A stretch of DNA of 64,000 bases, taken from positions 13,025,001-13,089,000 of the forward strand of contig OX291547.1 in the NCBI GenBank assembly GCA_946406115.1, given 5' to 3'. This DNA is from Apoda limacodes (lineage: Eukaryota; Arthropoda; Insecta; Lepidoptera; Limacodidae). Both the position numbers and the translations under genes were made by a program. The notes beneath the pieces are model-generated. The model made no database searches. It was not told where the DNA came from and saw only the letters and a list, made by a program, of their open reading frames with translations. This document shows, in pieces, positions 54,701-64,000 of this stretch (position 1 is the stretch's first letter; every line of letters begins with the position of its first letter).

Positions 54701-57136
54701 AATCTCCTGCCCAGAGTACCCGACCGGGATATCAAATGTATTCTTATAATCTTGCAACACTGTCAAATTACAATCCTCATATGGAACTGGATATGCAGAC
54801 ACACAGTGCAACAGACAAAATTGCTTGTGCTGAGCCGATATTATATCGTATATAGTCTTTACAGCCTTTTTATCTACCATGCCTGTTGATATGATGAGAG
54901 GAATTTTCTTAGATGCAGCATACTTGAGAAACAGCAAATTATTAGAGTCCCCTGAGCCTATTTTGATGAATGATGCTTTAAGGTTCACTAAAAAGTCGAA
55001 TGATACCTGAAAAAGGTTAAAAAAATATAGATAAACAGAGAGAGCGGACGTTGTAAGTAGGTTTATATGTGGAGTAATCTCCGGAACCACTGCACCTTCT
55101 TAAAAAGTCTTTTGTTTTAGATGTACATAGGCTACATAGTATGTATCTAATTAAGATACATAATTGTTCAACCAGGTCTACAAGTAAGTCGGGGCGGGCA
55201 AAATATTTAGAAAACAATATTTAATATTTTTCTTAATATTGCATATAATAATTTTGAGAATTCAAAAGTGTTTGTGTAGAATACCTAACTTTGATTGAAA
55301 ACTTTTTAACTTGAAATCCCTAAAATTTATTATAAGGCTATTTTTATTCTCCTTTTTCTGTACGTAAACGCTATTTGTGATAAATGATAACCAAATACAC
55401 CCACTCTTATAACTTAACCGTAGGTAATGTCATGAGTTCTAAAGGAAAATTTGGTTATTCAACATTGTAGGAAATACAAATGTTATGTATTGATTAAAAT
55501 GATTTACAGAAGTTCCCTCCATATACCTGGTCTTATCTTAAGGTAAAACCGCTACTGATTTCTCCCATAACAAACTTCATTATATTGAATAAATATCTAT
55601 ACCTATTAACATTTCAAAATGCGTTATCATAAATGCCAGTGAATTATGAAATAACAATACTTATTGTTGAATTCATACATTTTATAAATTCAATAGTAAA
55701 TCTGGTTATTAAATAATTCACTAAAGAATAATGGATTAATATGTTTTGCGAGTATTATAGATAACTATATTATAATGCGTTTTGAGTAGCGCATTGATAA
55801 TAATTATATTTTTTGGGTCGGATCGACCTTAAGCTAACAGATTAAATTATTGGATGGAACATAAGAATCTTACCATATCCATGGCGGAGGCTGTGAACAA
55901 GATGCCAACTTCATGAGCATATTTAAATAATTCACGATACTGGCTTTCAGAAAATTCGAGATGTCTCTTGTGCTCGCCGTAAGTCTTGCCCCAAGAGTTA
56001 GGGTTGTCATAAGGTCTTTGTAAATATTTCTTCGTAAATTTCTCTTCTATGCAGGTCTTTTGAAATTTAACACAGCTTGCTCCGGCATCCTAAAGATAAA
56101 TAAACCTCATCAGTTGCTATATTTTAAGTTCCAGTAGTTTGCTTTTCAATAAAAGGTATAAGTTACACATTGGACCTAAAATCCCTCTAAATTGTAGTTT
56201 AACCACACTCCACATTCTTATAAAATTAAATTTACTATTGCGTCTGCTACCTACCTCTAGACCTCCCTACATTCGGTTAACGGTGTGGGATTCCTACGAT
56301 AACTTCTTGAATAACCTGGATAAATTGTATTTTCTGGTAATAAAATATATAAGCGTAAGTAACGCTTATATTATTATAAGTTCTAGTTAATATATAGCGT
56401 TTTTACAGCGGGAACTTTTAAATTTTTAGTACAAGCCTTATTTATTAAGTCAATAGCATGTGTATTAACTTATTAAGATAGGTATAAGTCTATATTTCAG
56501 TCCACCAAATCGAAACCTTTGAATAATAATATTAGTAGGATGACAAACTAAGTTTAAAATATAAATACGATAATTATAAGATTAATTTGTTAGTCAATTG
56601 TACCCCACCAACTAAGTTTGCAATGTATTTGCCGTATGAATAAATTAGTTAATTCAAAATAAGTACTTTTAGTATTGAAATATGTTCAGAGAAGCGAGAG
56701 GAAAAAATCTATCTAGCACTACTGTGAAATAAATACAATTGTTGATAATATTAGAGGTATTTTCCGCGATCTGTATAAATTCAGTGTTTTCATTTAGTAG
56801 ACAAAACATGTTTTGCATTAAGGCGATTTCTAACACACAATGCATAAGAAATTGGCTCTTTTTTTAACGTACAGCACAAAAACTAAACAGAATCAATTTC
56901 CTAGCTGCCTTTTTCCTACTTAATGGTATAGAAAAAATAGTAGGCAATTATGCAAGTATAGCCTTTACGGATTTAATACCCAAGATCAACTTTCAAGTTG
57001 TACTCACCTTTGCTGCTTTTATTAACTTTTTTGCGATTTCAATGTCACCTTGGTGATTCTGTCCAACTTCCGCAATAATAAAGCACGGATTGTTGCCGCC
57101 AATTTTAAAGTCTTCAGAAATCTTTACTTCAACCAT
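48514..57136 (-). CDS. NANS: Sialic acid synthase (Neu5Ac-9-phosphate synthase), complete
   Basis: Five exons (57,008-57,136; 55,874-56,089; 54,659-55,006; 49,283-49,433; 48,514-48,719), 1,050 bases, 349 residues. Animal NANS is about 359. The enzyme condenses ManNAc-6-phosphate with phosphoenolpyruvate in the cytosol, the step that commits to sialic acid. Visible family motifs are IIAEVGQNHQGD (residues 20-31), GASCVKFQKT, SWGKTYGEHKRHLEFS, IKIGSGDSNN and EKHITLDKSMKGTDH. The C-terminal SAF/antifreeze-like domain runs from about KSLVMGSTKNKGEILYPGD to VAEPKG. Residue 215 is Gln in GYSGQEIG, where the family has His, a metal ligand; the second ligand, His236, is kept. The start ATG precedes the NeuB core at the normal distance. 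The gene lies 466 bases downstream of HMGCL on the same strand. Confidence 0.95.
49283..49433 (-). CDS. NANS: NANS exon 4
   Basis: Residues 232-282, starting ILEKHITLDKSMKGTDH with metal ligand His236. It is separated from exon 3 by a 5.2 kb transposon-rich intron. One leftover G is completed by exon 5. Confidence 0.93.
49793..49937 (-). mobile_element. SINE fragment (minus)
   Basis: GGTCACAAACTAAGCAAGGC to TTAAGACAAACATAAACATTT-like blocks correspond to the body of the 63,089 SINE. The head is lost where the LINE tail at 49,941 begins. Confidence 0.6.
49941..50055 (+). mobile_element. Non-LTR retrotransposon tail, copy 6
   Basis: GTATGGGGTTGTTCAAGAAA to AAGGGTCGGCAACGACGACG to GGTACGGTGACCCCTTACC. 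No poly-A tract remains except a short A run at 50,058. Confidence 0.7.
50066..50120 (-). repeat. tRNA-like box B fragment
   Basis: GGGAATCGAACCGGCCGGCG is an inverted box B (GGTTCGATTCCC) plus the GC-rich part of the SINE head. Too short and lacking cloverleaf partners to be a tRNA gene. Confidence 0.5.
50209..51650 (+). mobile_element. Defective Tc1-like transposon, 1.44 kb
   Basis: Ends CACTTGAGAGC and GCTCTCAAGTG are inverted. The right flank is TA; the left flank has mutated to AA. Inside is a broken plus-strand transposase (about 50,402-51,400). Confidence 0.85.
50402..51390 (+). pseudogene. Tc1-family transposase relic
   Basis: It starts MDITPQEAAQAVALI and is then broken by a stop and several frame changes. 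Recognisable parts are the helix-turn-helix LNLSRSAVRRVYQRF, the block LRTHRPADGPKLTAAHREAR, the second catalytic Asp in LMQDNARPHTAAIVKQYL, and WPARSPDLN. Right after PDLN, about seven residues including the third catalytic acidic position are missing, and the frame resumes at ELKRRIRART. The enzyme is therefore dead in three independent ways. Confidence 0.88.
51729..51860 (+). repeat. Dispersed lepidopteran repeat fragment
   Basis: TTCTAGGCTTCCGTAGTCAA, AACCCTTATAGTTTCGCGAT and CATCTGTCTGTTCGCGGCTT, related to 34,911-35,000. Confidence 0.5.
52212..53993. mobile_element. hAT-like element, 1.78 kb, 8-base TSD AGTTCAGT
   Basis: Left end CATGCGCGTATACAGAGGGG and right end GGCTACGCGCCTG (preceded by CCCCCCCGAATACAAATCCT) form imperfect inverted ends. 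Both flanks carry a perfect AGTTCAGT (52,204-52,211 and 53,994-54,001). The ends resemble those of the two MITEs at 36,283 and 60,125 (CAGGnCnGTAGCnA). No transposase frame survives. Confidence 0.85.
52300..52745. repeat. GC-rich repeat nested in the hAT-like element
   Basis: A block of distinct, GC-rich composition containing TATGTCAGACTTTTACTGAC, AACCCAGCGGTGTCCTTCCG and a C-rich run followed by a CCCCATTAG-type hairpin (CCCCCTCCTAATGGGGG). The GGGTTTTAGTCAGTAAAAGTC pattern (minus strand) is common in lepidopteran genomes. It is likely the 3' part of a non-LTR retroelement, but the class is uncertain. Three overlapping plus frames across it are composition artefacts. Confidence 0.5.
54659..55006 (-). 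CDS. NANS: NANS exon 3, carrying Gln215
   Basis: Residues 116-231, end of the TIM barrel: IKIGSGDSNN, HCVSAYPVPYED, GYSGQEIG and AAVALGAK. The Gln215 codon is CAG (plus-strand CTG at 54,707-54,709). One base change from CAC or CAT would give it. Confidence 0.95.
55874..56089 (-). CDS. NANS: NANS exon 2
   Basis: Residues 44-115, DAGASCVKFQKT to LFTASAMDM. Donor ATG|GTAAGA. Confidence 0.95.
57008..57136 (-). CDS. NANS: NANS exon 1
   Basis: Residues 1-43, from ATG to IAKKLIKAAK. Donor AAG|GTGAGT. Contains Glu23 of the IIAEVGQNHQG motif. Confidence 0.94.
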
Positions 57137-57602
57137 GTTTATGATAGTCTTAGTTTTCCATATAATAAAGAAACAAACAACTCGCTTTCAACTCTCGCTA
57201 CTCAAAAAACACTGTCACTGCTCACTGCATAAGTAAAGGTTTAACGACCTCCCGTTCAAGATCAGTTTGGGTAAATAAGGTCAATTCAATATGAAGCGGG
57301 CTGCCAGGCGAGCGCCCGACGTACTAGTGGCGACGCGAGCGACTACAGACAGAGCGCCCACTCTGCATGATAATTGATAAAAACCTGTATCCGAGCGGTA
57401 TGGCATAGAACACACACAGGCTCAAACAGCTGTCGATATCCCAAGACAATGACAACAACTTACTTATATGAAACATATAATTCCTCTTAGGGATATGTAA
57501 TAACTCATTTACAAACATCAACTATATAAACATTAATGACACATTTACAGCTATTGATATAACTCGCATGTAGGAATGCTTTGTTTCACAATACAGTAGG
57601 TA
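57137..57602 (-). promoter_or_regulatory. HMGCL-NANS intergenic interval
   Basis: Only 466 bases separate the HMGCL stop and the NANS start, so they must hold the HMGCL 3' UTR and the NANS promoter. A GC-richer patch lies at about 57,297-57,370. No AATAAA or TATA box could be assigned confidently. Confidence 0.4.
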
Positions 57603-57875
57603 TTAAAGTTCACATGCGGCCATATTAACAATGTCTTTGTGATTCGTGAATCGATCGCTAATGGCGCGATTGACTTTAGAATCTGTTGGTTTAGCCAAGA
57701 AATTGGATATAAAACGGCCTGCTTCTATGAGTTTAACTAAATTTATTTGGGTGTTGACTCCTAATCCGTACAAAAAGTATACTAAATCTTCTGTGGCTAG
57801 GTTCCCACTGGCTCCTCGGGCGTACGGACAGCCGCCGAGTCCGGAGATAGAGGCATCCACTGTTCTGATGCCAAA
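57603..57875 (-). CDS. HMGCL: HMGCL terminal exon
   Basis: [20 protein letters not shown] to [10 protein letters not shown] and TAA. Acceptor TTTTCACAG. The opposite-strand frame is a shadow. Confidence 0.95.
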   Translation of the reverse strand, partial: FGIRTVDASISGLGGCPYARGASGNLATEDLVYFLYGLGVNTQINLVKLIEAGRFISNFLAKPTDSKVNRAISDRFTNHKDIVNMAACEL

Positions 57876-60800
57876 CTGTGAAAATAACAATTTACATTTA
57901 CGTTAAATATATCACGATGACGTAAATAGCATTAAACGTGTGGGTGTGGTGAGCAGAGTTATTTAATGCTCTTTGTCTACTTTGTTTTGAAATCTTTTGG
58001 TGATAAGCAGAGAGATAGGTAAGTTTTTATCTGCGTTGGTTTTGTTTACCTACCCAGCAACATACTATTTGCCTTGTCCGTTAACTCAAGGACTTGGAGC
58101 AGATATTAAATGTCTGATAAATAATATATATGTGAGTTCTAGAAGATTATGTTGTATGATTTAAGTTGTTGAAGTGATGTTTGATTTACTACTATTGTTT
58201 CTATATATGCACCAACCAGTTTATCAACAGGGGTGTATACTAATAATGTGATTTATAGTTTATAGTCTGTACCTTCCTATACTATAAGTGATCAGATGTA
58301 TATAATACTTGCTTTTGCCCGCTGTTCCACCTGGCCTTAATTAGGTTATCGATATAGGAATAGGCAACTCCTAAATTACACAATAAAAAAACGACTTACA
58401 CTTTACTTTTTTAAAAGTATTCTATGTCCTTCCCCGTGACTCAAACTATCTTAATTTTTTATATTATGTTTCATTCTAATTTCATCTTAATCGGTACAGC
58501 GGTTTAAGCGTGAAGAGGTAACAGACAGACAGAGTTACTTTCGCATTTATAATATTAGTATGTTATGTTATATGTTAAGCCCTAGAACTGTGCACTGTAT
58601 TATCAATACTAACAATGCACAAAAAATAATTATTATCTATTACTAGCTTTTACCAGCGGCTTCGCCCACCCCAAATTTAGTTATCGGCGTAGGATTCTTA
58701 CGACAACTCCTCAATCATAGAACAAAAACTTAGAAGGTAACTTAGAAAATATTTTGAAATAATAGGTACCGCCCTTCCCCCTTATGACTGCCCGCCGGCA
58801 TTGCACATCATAACTGCGCGCGCAGTACTTGATCATTATTTTGATGACATGTTATTTTAAAACTGCGATATCTCCTAAGATATTCATTGAGATCGAATGC
58901 TGTAAAGGGAAATTTGTTTTAAATTAAATACTTGTGATGAATAACGAATTTATTTGGATAAGGATTAATATCATGTTTATAGAAACACCTTCGCAAATAA
59001 TGCATTATTTTAGAACAAATTTGGTAAGCATAAAAAAGGAGCCAACCTTAAAAGATAGACATATTCTGTCGCGGAATTCTGTCATACCCAATTTTTTCGA
59101 AAATTTAACCGTTTACGCAGCGCACGGAGCGGAAGTTCTTGAAAGGAAAAAAAAACTCACTATTTTGAAACATTCCTCATTGGTGCTCCGCCCCTATTGG
59201 TCTTAGCGTAATGATATATAGCCTATAGCCTTCCACTATAAATGGGCTATCTAACACTGAAAGAATTTTAGACTGTTAGGGTTTTTTCAAAAGAAGGGAA
59301 TATGGCTGCCACTGCGTTTTTTGGCAAAGGCCATTTAGTTATTATCATATTTATATGTGAAAATCACTGAAATAAATTATGATTTATTCTATTACTGTAG
59401 TTTATGGATAGCAAAAATGTTTTTTTGTGGTTATATTTTTTATGAAACAAATCACTAGAATTTTCGAAAATTTTAATATATTTTTCAACCATGATTATAA
59501 GAGATATTTGATTCACAAACGTCAAAAATTATCAACAAATGCTCTTCAATTAATTTTAGTAATTCTACATGATTAACAGAAAAAACATTCCTTTCAGACT
59601 AATATAAAAATGTGTTATGTACGATAAGATTATAGCTCATAAAGTCAAGTGTGCATAGTGTGAGATTTTCGAGTTCGTAACTGTACTATCGCGTTCGCGT
59701 ATTCATTAAAAGCCCTGTGAGAAAAAACCGTCCCAAAACGCGTCCGCATGAGGCGCTTCTTCATTTTCATACATTTATTTCGTTGACGCGAACGCGACCC
59801 CCGAGAGCGACAACCCAAGCCGAGGCTCCCCCCGCGGGGAGCCCTTGTGCGTTGGGCGCTATATGGGCTGAGGTTCCTTCAGACCAAAAAGCCCGGTGAA
59901 GCAGTAATGGCTGCAACAGCCAACTGCATTATCAGAACAGAAAAAATAAATAAAAAAAAGCGAACGCGATAGTAGAGTTAAATACTCACACTAGGCACTC
60001 CGTTCTTTGTGTGGTCATGTCATGTTTATTCTGATAGTGCACTATCAGACATTAATAGAATACGCGTACTCCTCATATCATGCGCATTGTTGGCCAATAG
60101 AGAAATAAAAACATCACCCGAGAACAGGGCTGTAGCTAGAGTTGAATCTAATATAGGGCAGCGGTAGTTTCATGCACGGGTACGGCGCAAGTAATTTTTC
60201 TATCTTTCATTATTTTACCTGCTTAAGAGCGTGAGTAATTAAGGTAGAAGGTAATTGGGTAGGATCGCGGGAATAAAGAGCAAAATGGTATTAATTTATA
60301 GTACGGAAAAACAATATATATATATTATACCTTAGTTTATGGTACTTTTAAGGTAGGGCATTCCCCACTATGCCCCCACTTAGCTACGGCCCTGCTCGAG
60401 AAACAGTTTATTTGTTTCAAATGTTTGTACAAATTAGGTTACAGGTCAAACGCGTCAATTAAAAGATATTACGATTTAAGATTTAAATCATGAAGTGTTT
60501 AGCCCTTACTTGTTTTCAATATTGTTTTACAGAAACCAACTTGAATTCCTAAAATATTAGGTAGGGAATTTATAGTGTAAAAACATAAAAACATAACGTT
60601 TGGTCTATAGCTACCCAAAATTTTATTTTATAGATTTTCAAAATCAACGGATTCGATTCCTGGATAGGATTATTAATTTTTCGAAAATTCAATGATGCAG
60701 TTTTTGTTTTTATAAAAATCGGGCCCGAGACTCCTTTGAGTACTTTTCGCTATTCCTTATAGTAATAATGAATTTTAATTATTGAAAAGTACAAATAAAA

Positions 60801-62967
60801 ATACCGAAATCCAAAATAGGAAAACGGAGCACTCGATTATGACGTTAAAGTCTACGACAGCACACACATACCTAGGTGCGCTTTTTATTGTATTCTTACA
60901 CTTAGGTACAAAATACGTTTACGATCTCTTAACATGGCCTATTTAGTTGCAATATAGAATGCTAGATTACGTTGTTGCGGCGTTTTAACCGCCTAATAGG
61001 TTTGAATCATAGCAACTGAATAACGACAAGTCTTTTGACCTATAAATAGAGCCAAATCAATAAAAACCTTAATTTTTTCATCAACGATACTCTACTCATA
61101 GTTAGATGCAGCCGGCCTTTACTCACACAATCACGACGAATCAAATGACACTTCGCATGTTAAAATCCGTCTAGCCGTCCAGTCTGTAGGGTGTGCCAAA
61201 GAAATGGACACACATACATACACACATACGCTAAAAAACATTACCCTCCTTTCTTCGGCAGTCGGGTAAAGAGCTGAAATATATGTTAAATAATATAACC
61301 AAAATAATAAATAATATAACCCAGTATGACAATATTTTTACGAATATTTGAAAAACTTGAAAACCTTCTATATCCAAAGTAGGTATCTATTTATAAAGCT
61401 CTACTATTGTAACTTTTTCAGAATTTTAGAACTAAGTTACTTAAATTACTCACTTTTTAAAGGAAACTAATAACTCACAAAGTATGCACTAGATAACGCA
61501 GGTATAGGGAACTTTTCGAAAAAGAACATCAAATGTATCAGTTGTACGTAACAACTAAACACACACTCACACAATCTCACATGGGACCAATTTTGACAAA
61601 AATAAAAAACGTTTAGTCTGCTTAAAAAATGTGAATTAAGCTGTTGACATATATTTTATTCTAATATTCTTCATAGAACTGCTTATTAAAAAAATATTTT
61701 TTTTTAACTCTCGAGTTGGGTATTCATATAAAGTGCTTTAAAGGCGAGAACGGAAATATATGACACTTACAGTAAAATAGTCAAACGCGAGTTAAAAAAA
61801 CAAAAACGGGTTGCACTCCGGGAGTGCCGGCAGAAGTGAAAACATACTCGCTATTTACTTCCCATCACTTCTTATCCATATTTATTTATTAAAAATAATA
61901 ACTTTTGTTTATTTACTTTTTTGACGTTGTATATTTGACAGCTCAATCTGTCATAGAATTAAAATCCCATATCCAACCTCCCTGTACTACTCATAATCGC
62001 CATATACTAAAAATAAAAACTAACCTAATGTAAATAAAGGTCACGTGTCCTAACGCGAGTGACATCTTTCGAATTTTCGATCAGGACACGTGACCTGACG
62101 CGAGTTTAACAGTTTTTACCCATCACAAAAAAAGTGCACAGCGCCGCTAAAGAAGTTTTCACTTCAAAAAACACTAAAAAGCTGTAAATAATAACAAATA
62201 AAAAAAAACCAGGCAAACCAAGGCCTTTACTCACACAATCACGACGAATCAACTGCAAGAACTAAAAAGAAGTAAATGAGTGCCCCGAAAACATAACAAA
62301 TAATTAACTATAAGCAGGCGGGCCTCATTATAGTCAGACCAATCTGTACTACTATTTGAACATGAACCCCTCCTGCTCTAAGTAAATATTTGTTATGTTT
62401 TAGAACTTGTTTTTAGTTGACGCAGTCGGGTTATTTTTTATTTATTATTCACAGCTTTTTAGTGTAATTTTTTTTCATTTTTTTTAGGCGCCATTTTGAG
62501 AAATTTTAAAGATGGCGACCAGTAGTTATGCCACTAAGGTCATATGGCTTTGTTGGTACTACCTTGACATACATATATCAGTAGGGGATAACCCTTATTA
62601 ATTAAAATAACATATGGGGTTCTGCAAGAAGGGAGTAATAAGAGTTTGAAAGGGTTGACAATACGTGAGTGATACCACAGGATAACCTTGCAAACGTCCA
62701 CAGGCTACAGTGAATGCTTAACATTTAGAAATAAGTATTGATTTTATTTTATCTAGGAATATCTATCTATTCACGTACCTCTAAACCTGCTAGCAAGTTA
62801 GATAGTGCTTGTCCGTATGTGTCGTGGAAATGCAAAGCAATGGCTTCTGGAGGAGCTGCTACTAAAACTTCCTTTAAGAGTCGACGCACCGAGCCGGCTG
62901 TGCCCACACCGATAGTGTCTCCCAGCGACACCTCGTAGCATCCCATTTCTAAAAGCTGCTCGGTTAT
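57603..62967 (-). CDS. HMGCL: 3-hydroxymethylglutaryl-CoA lyase, last two exons (5' partial)
   Basis: Exons 62,779-62,967 (63 codons) and 57,603-57,875 (90 codons plus TAA), joined in phase 0. The enzyme splits HMG-CoA into acetoacetate and acetyl-CoA in ketone body formation and leucine breakdown, normally in mitochondria. Visible motifs are [16 protein letters not shown], the metal-binding [11 protein letters not shown], and the active-site signature [20 protein letters not shown] with its catalytic Cys. The C terminus is ...MAACEL. Vertebrate HMGCL ends in CKL, a peroxisomal signal; here Glu replaces Lys. The 5' exons, including any transit peptide, must lie right of 64,000; none was found in 62,968-64,000. 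Confidence 0.95.
58430..58565 (+). repeat. Dispersed repeat 3' part
   Basis: CATCTTAATCGGTACAGCGG, then TTTAAGCGTGAAGAGGTAAC, then TTATAATATTAGTATG. This matches the 3' part of 14,640-14,945. Confidence 0.55.
58645..58725 (+). repeat. Dispersed repeat 5' part
   Basis: TAGCTTTTACCAGCGGCTTC, then GCCCACCCCAAATTTAGTTATCGGCG-type sequence. This matches the 5' part of 14,640-14,945. Confidence 0.55.
59680..59978. mobile_element. TA-flanked MITE, 299 bp, with A-rich-tailed interior
   Basis: Ends ACTGTACTATCGCGTTCGC and GCGAACGCGATAGTAGAGT are inverted, each flanked by TA. The interior is GC-rich (a perfect GGCTCCCCCCGCGGGGAGCC-type hairpin) and ends in an AAATAAATAAAAAAAA tract, suggesting a small retroposed insert. 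Confidence 0.6.
60125..60394. mobile_element. hAT-type MITE, copy 2 (270 bp)
   Basis: Same ends and body as 36,283-36,547. The target duplication is CCCGAGAA / CTCGAGAA (one mismatch). Same orientation as copy 1. Lies in the last HMGCL intron. Confidence 0.88.
62039..62095. repeat. 13-base inverted repeat with two CACGTG sites
   Basis: GGTCACGTGTCCT (62,039-62,051) and AGGACACGTGACC (62,083-62,095) are perfect inverse copies, each holding a palindromic E-box CACGTG and each followed by a nACGCGAGT block. They lie in an HMGCL intron. Confidence 0.7.
62612..62728 (+). mobile_element. Non-LTR retrotransposon tail, copy 7 (old)
   Basis: ATGGGGTTCTGCAAGAAGGG to TTGCAAACGTCCACAGGCTA. Most diverged copy; ends ~50 bases before the HMGCL penultimate exon. 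Confidence 0.6.
62779..62967 (-). CDS. HMGCL: HMGCL penultimate exon
   Basis: [20 protein letters not shown] to [19 protein letters not shown]. Acceptor TTTTTTGTAG, donor GAG|GTACGT. Confidence 0.95.
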
Positions 62968-63088
62968 CTACAAAAAAGAGTTTCTTATTATTTAAATCTA
63001 GACTAGACAAAGACAGTCTTGCCCGGTGTCGCCCGCGTGAATTTTATATCTTTCTGTTTCTTTTTTTTTCATATACAACGTCCTGACA

Positions 63089-63339
63089 ATAATAATAATT
63101 TTTGGACCATATCACACAGCGCCATCTGGTCCCGAACTAAGCAAATCTTGTCTTATGAAAATCAAATAACGGATACAGATACTTATAATACTTTTTTTGT
63201 AAATACATACATATCATACATAAATACACCCAGACCCAAGACAAACATAACACACATAATCACATAAATGTTTGTCCATTGCGGTAATCGAACCACTGCA
63301 CAGCAGCCGGCCGCCACACTGCCAACTAGGCTGCGAGGG
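63089..63339 (-). mobile_element. tRNA-derived SINE, near full length (minus)
   Basis: On the minus strand: CCCTCGCAGCCTAGTTGGCAG (box A-like), GGTTCGATTACCG (box B), ACAAACATTTATGTG, TTGTCTTGGGTCTGGGTGTA, TAGTTCGGGACCAGATGGCG and an (ATT)n tail at about 63,090. Relatives: 15,397, 42,054 and 49,793. Confidence 0.82.
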
Positions 63340-64000
63340 AATCAATGACAAAAATAACAAAAAAAAAAGTGATAATCTTTCATGCATACGACATTAATGT
63401 TTATTTATATTTTTAATAAATCCTTACCTAACCTACTTACGTAAAAAGATTATATGTCTTCTTTGTATTAGAAACTATTGAAACTTTTATTAAATAAAGT
63501 TTTTACCAGACTGCGGCAAAGACCAAAAGGAGAGTATATGTTTTTACCCTGTATCTATGTGAGACCCTATGTTCACTCGTAACTACTAAACGGCTAAACC
63601 GATTTGAATAAAAATAAAAAGTGTCATAAGGTATATAAAAATTATTGAAAATCAAAATGGAGGATGTTTGGCCCAAAATTGCTTTTCAGTTACTAACATT
63701 ACCTTTTATTTTTTTAATCTGCAGTCGGATTAATTACCATTTACTTGCTATGTTTGAGTATGGTAAATTACTGAACACTAAGCACAATTTTTTCATTTTG
63801 CCTTTTTTTCGATTAGTATTATTATTTTAAAAACATCCCATCCTGTTACCTTATTGGCACGTTTATTCGGTGCGCTCTTCTTAAGGCATTTAAACTTTAT
63901 ATTATTCTACAAACAAATCTCATTTAAATACTAAAAGTGGTAAATACTAAAAGTAACTTTTTATATAAATGAAAACTGAGCAAGTACTAAAAGTAACATA
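63340..64000. other. HMGCL intron or upstream, nothing recognised
   Basis: AT-rich sequence with a few short frames and none of the expected upstream HMGCL blocks. The last 60 bases show three TACTAAAAGT repeats. Confidence 0.5.

Noticed and set aside
58934..59206. Plus-strand 90-codon frame ([14 protein letters not shown]...)
   Set aside because: No similarity to any family I know, AT-driven composition, and within an HMGCL intron.
1..64000. Prokaryotic-type systems (CRISPR, toxin-antitoxin, phage defence) and viral insertions
   Set aside because: The window is intron-rich animal DNA. No direct-repeat/spacer array, operon or viral gene was seen.

Overview
This is a nuclear window from an insect, almost certainly a moth or butterfly. 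It is AT-rich, its genes have many short exons with GT-AG introns, and the space between is full of lepidopteran-style repeats: tRNA-derived SINEs, non-LTR retrotransposon tails, hAT and Tc1 relics and MITEs. The species cannot be named from the sequence. I find no CRISPR array, operon or other prokaryotic feature.

Three protein genes can be rebuilt, all on the minus strand. (1) Positions 40,976 down to 277 hold one 42-exon gene for a coiled-coil protein of about 2,417 residues in the SOGA/MTCL family (microtubule cross-linking factor type). Every exon junction keeps the frame and the exons sum to 7,254 bases, exactly 2,418 codons. Many minus-strand coiled-coil reading frames between 1 and 27 kb that look like separate small genes are exons of this one gene. 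(2) Positions 57,136 down to 48,514 hold a complete five-exon sialic acid (Neu5Ac-9-phosphate) synthase, NANS, of 349 residues. It has Gln215 where a metal-binding His is expected. (3) Positions 62,967 down to 57,603 hold the last two exons of 3-hydroxymethylglutaryl-CoA lyase (HMGCL). Its 5' exons lie beyond the right edge.

Layout: 0.3-41 kb is gene 1. Its 8.5 kb first intron holds a hAT-like element, a hAT MITE, a ~105 bp tandem repeat and a hairpin repeat. Positions 41-48.5 kb are intergenic and repeat-rich, including a 321 bp inverted repeat around a CR1-type reverse transcriptase fragment. Positions 48.5-57.1 kb are NANS, whose third intron carries a dead Tc1 transposon and a 1.8 kb hAT-like element. 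Positions 57.6-63 kb are the end of HMGCL, with three MITE or retroelement pieces in its last intron. Introns not listed separately are AT-rich, and I saw nothing recognisable in them.

The strongest new observation is in the 777 bp exon of gene 1 (19,658-20,434). It encodes a low-complexity stretch with about eight Q-T motifs spaced 11-12 residues apart, the layout of a multivalent dynein light chain (LC8) docking array. Together with a microtubule-type coiled-coil family and an N-terminal Cys/His motif like that of MPRIP/outspread, this suggests a cytoskeletal scaffold. The three genes share no obvious pathway.
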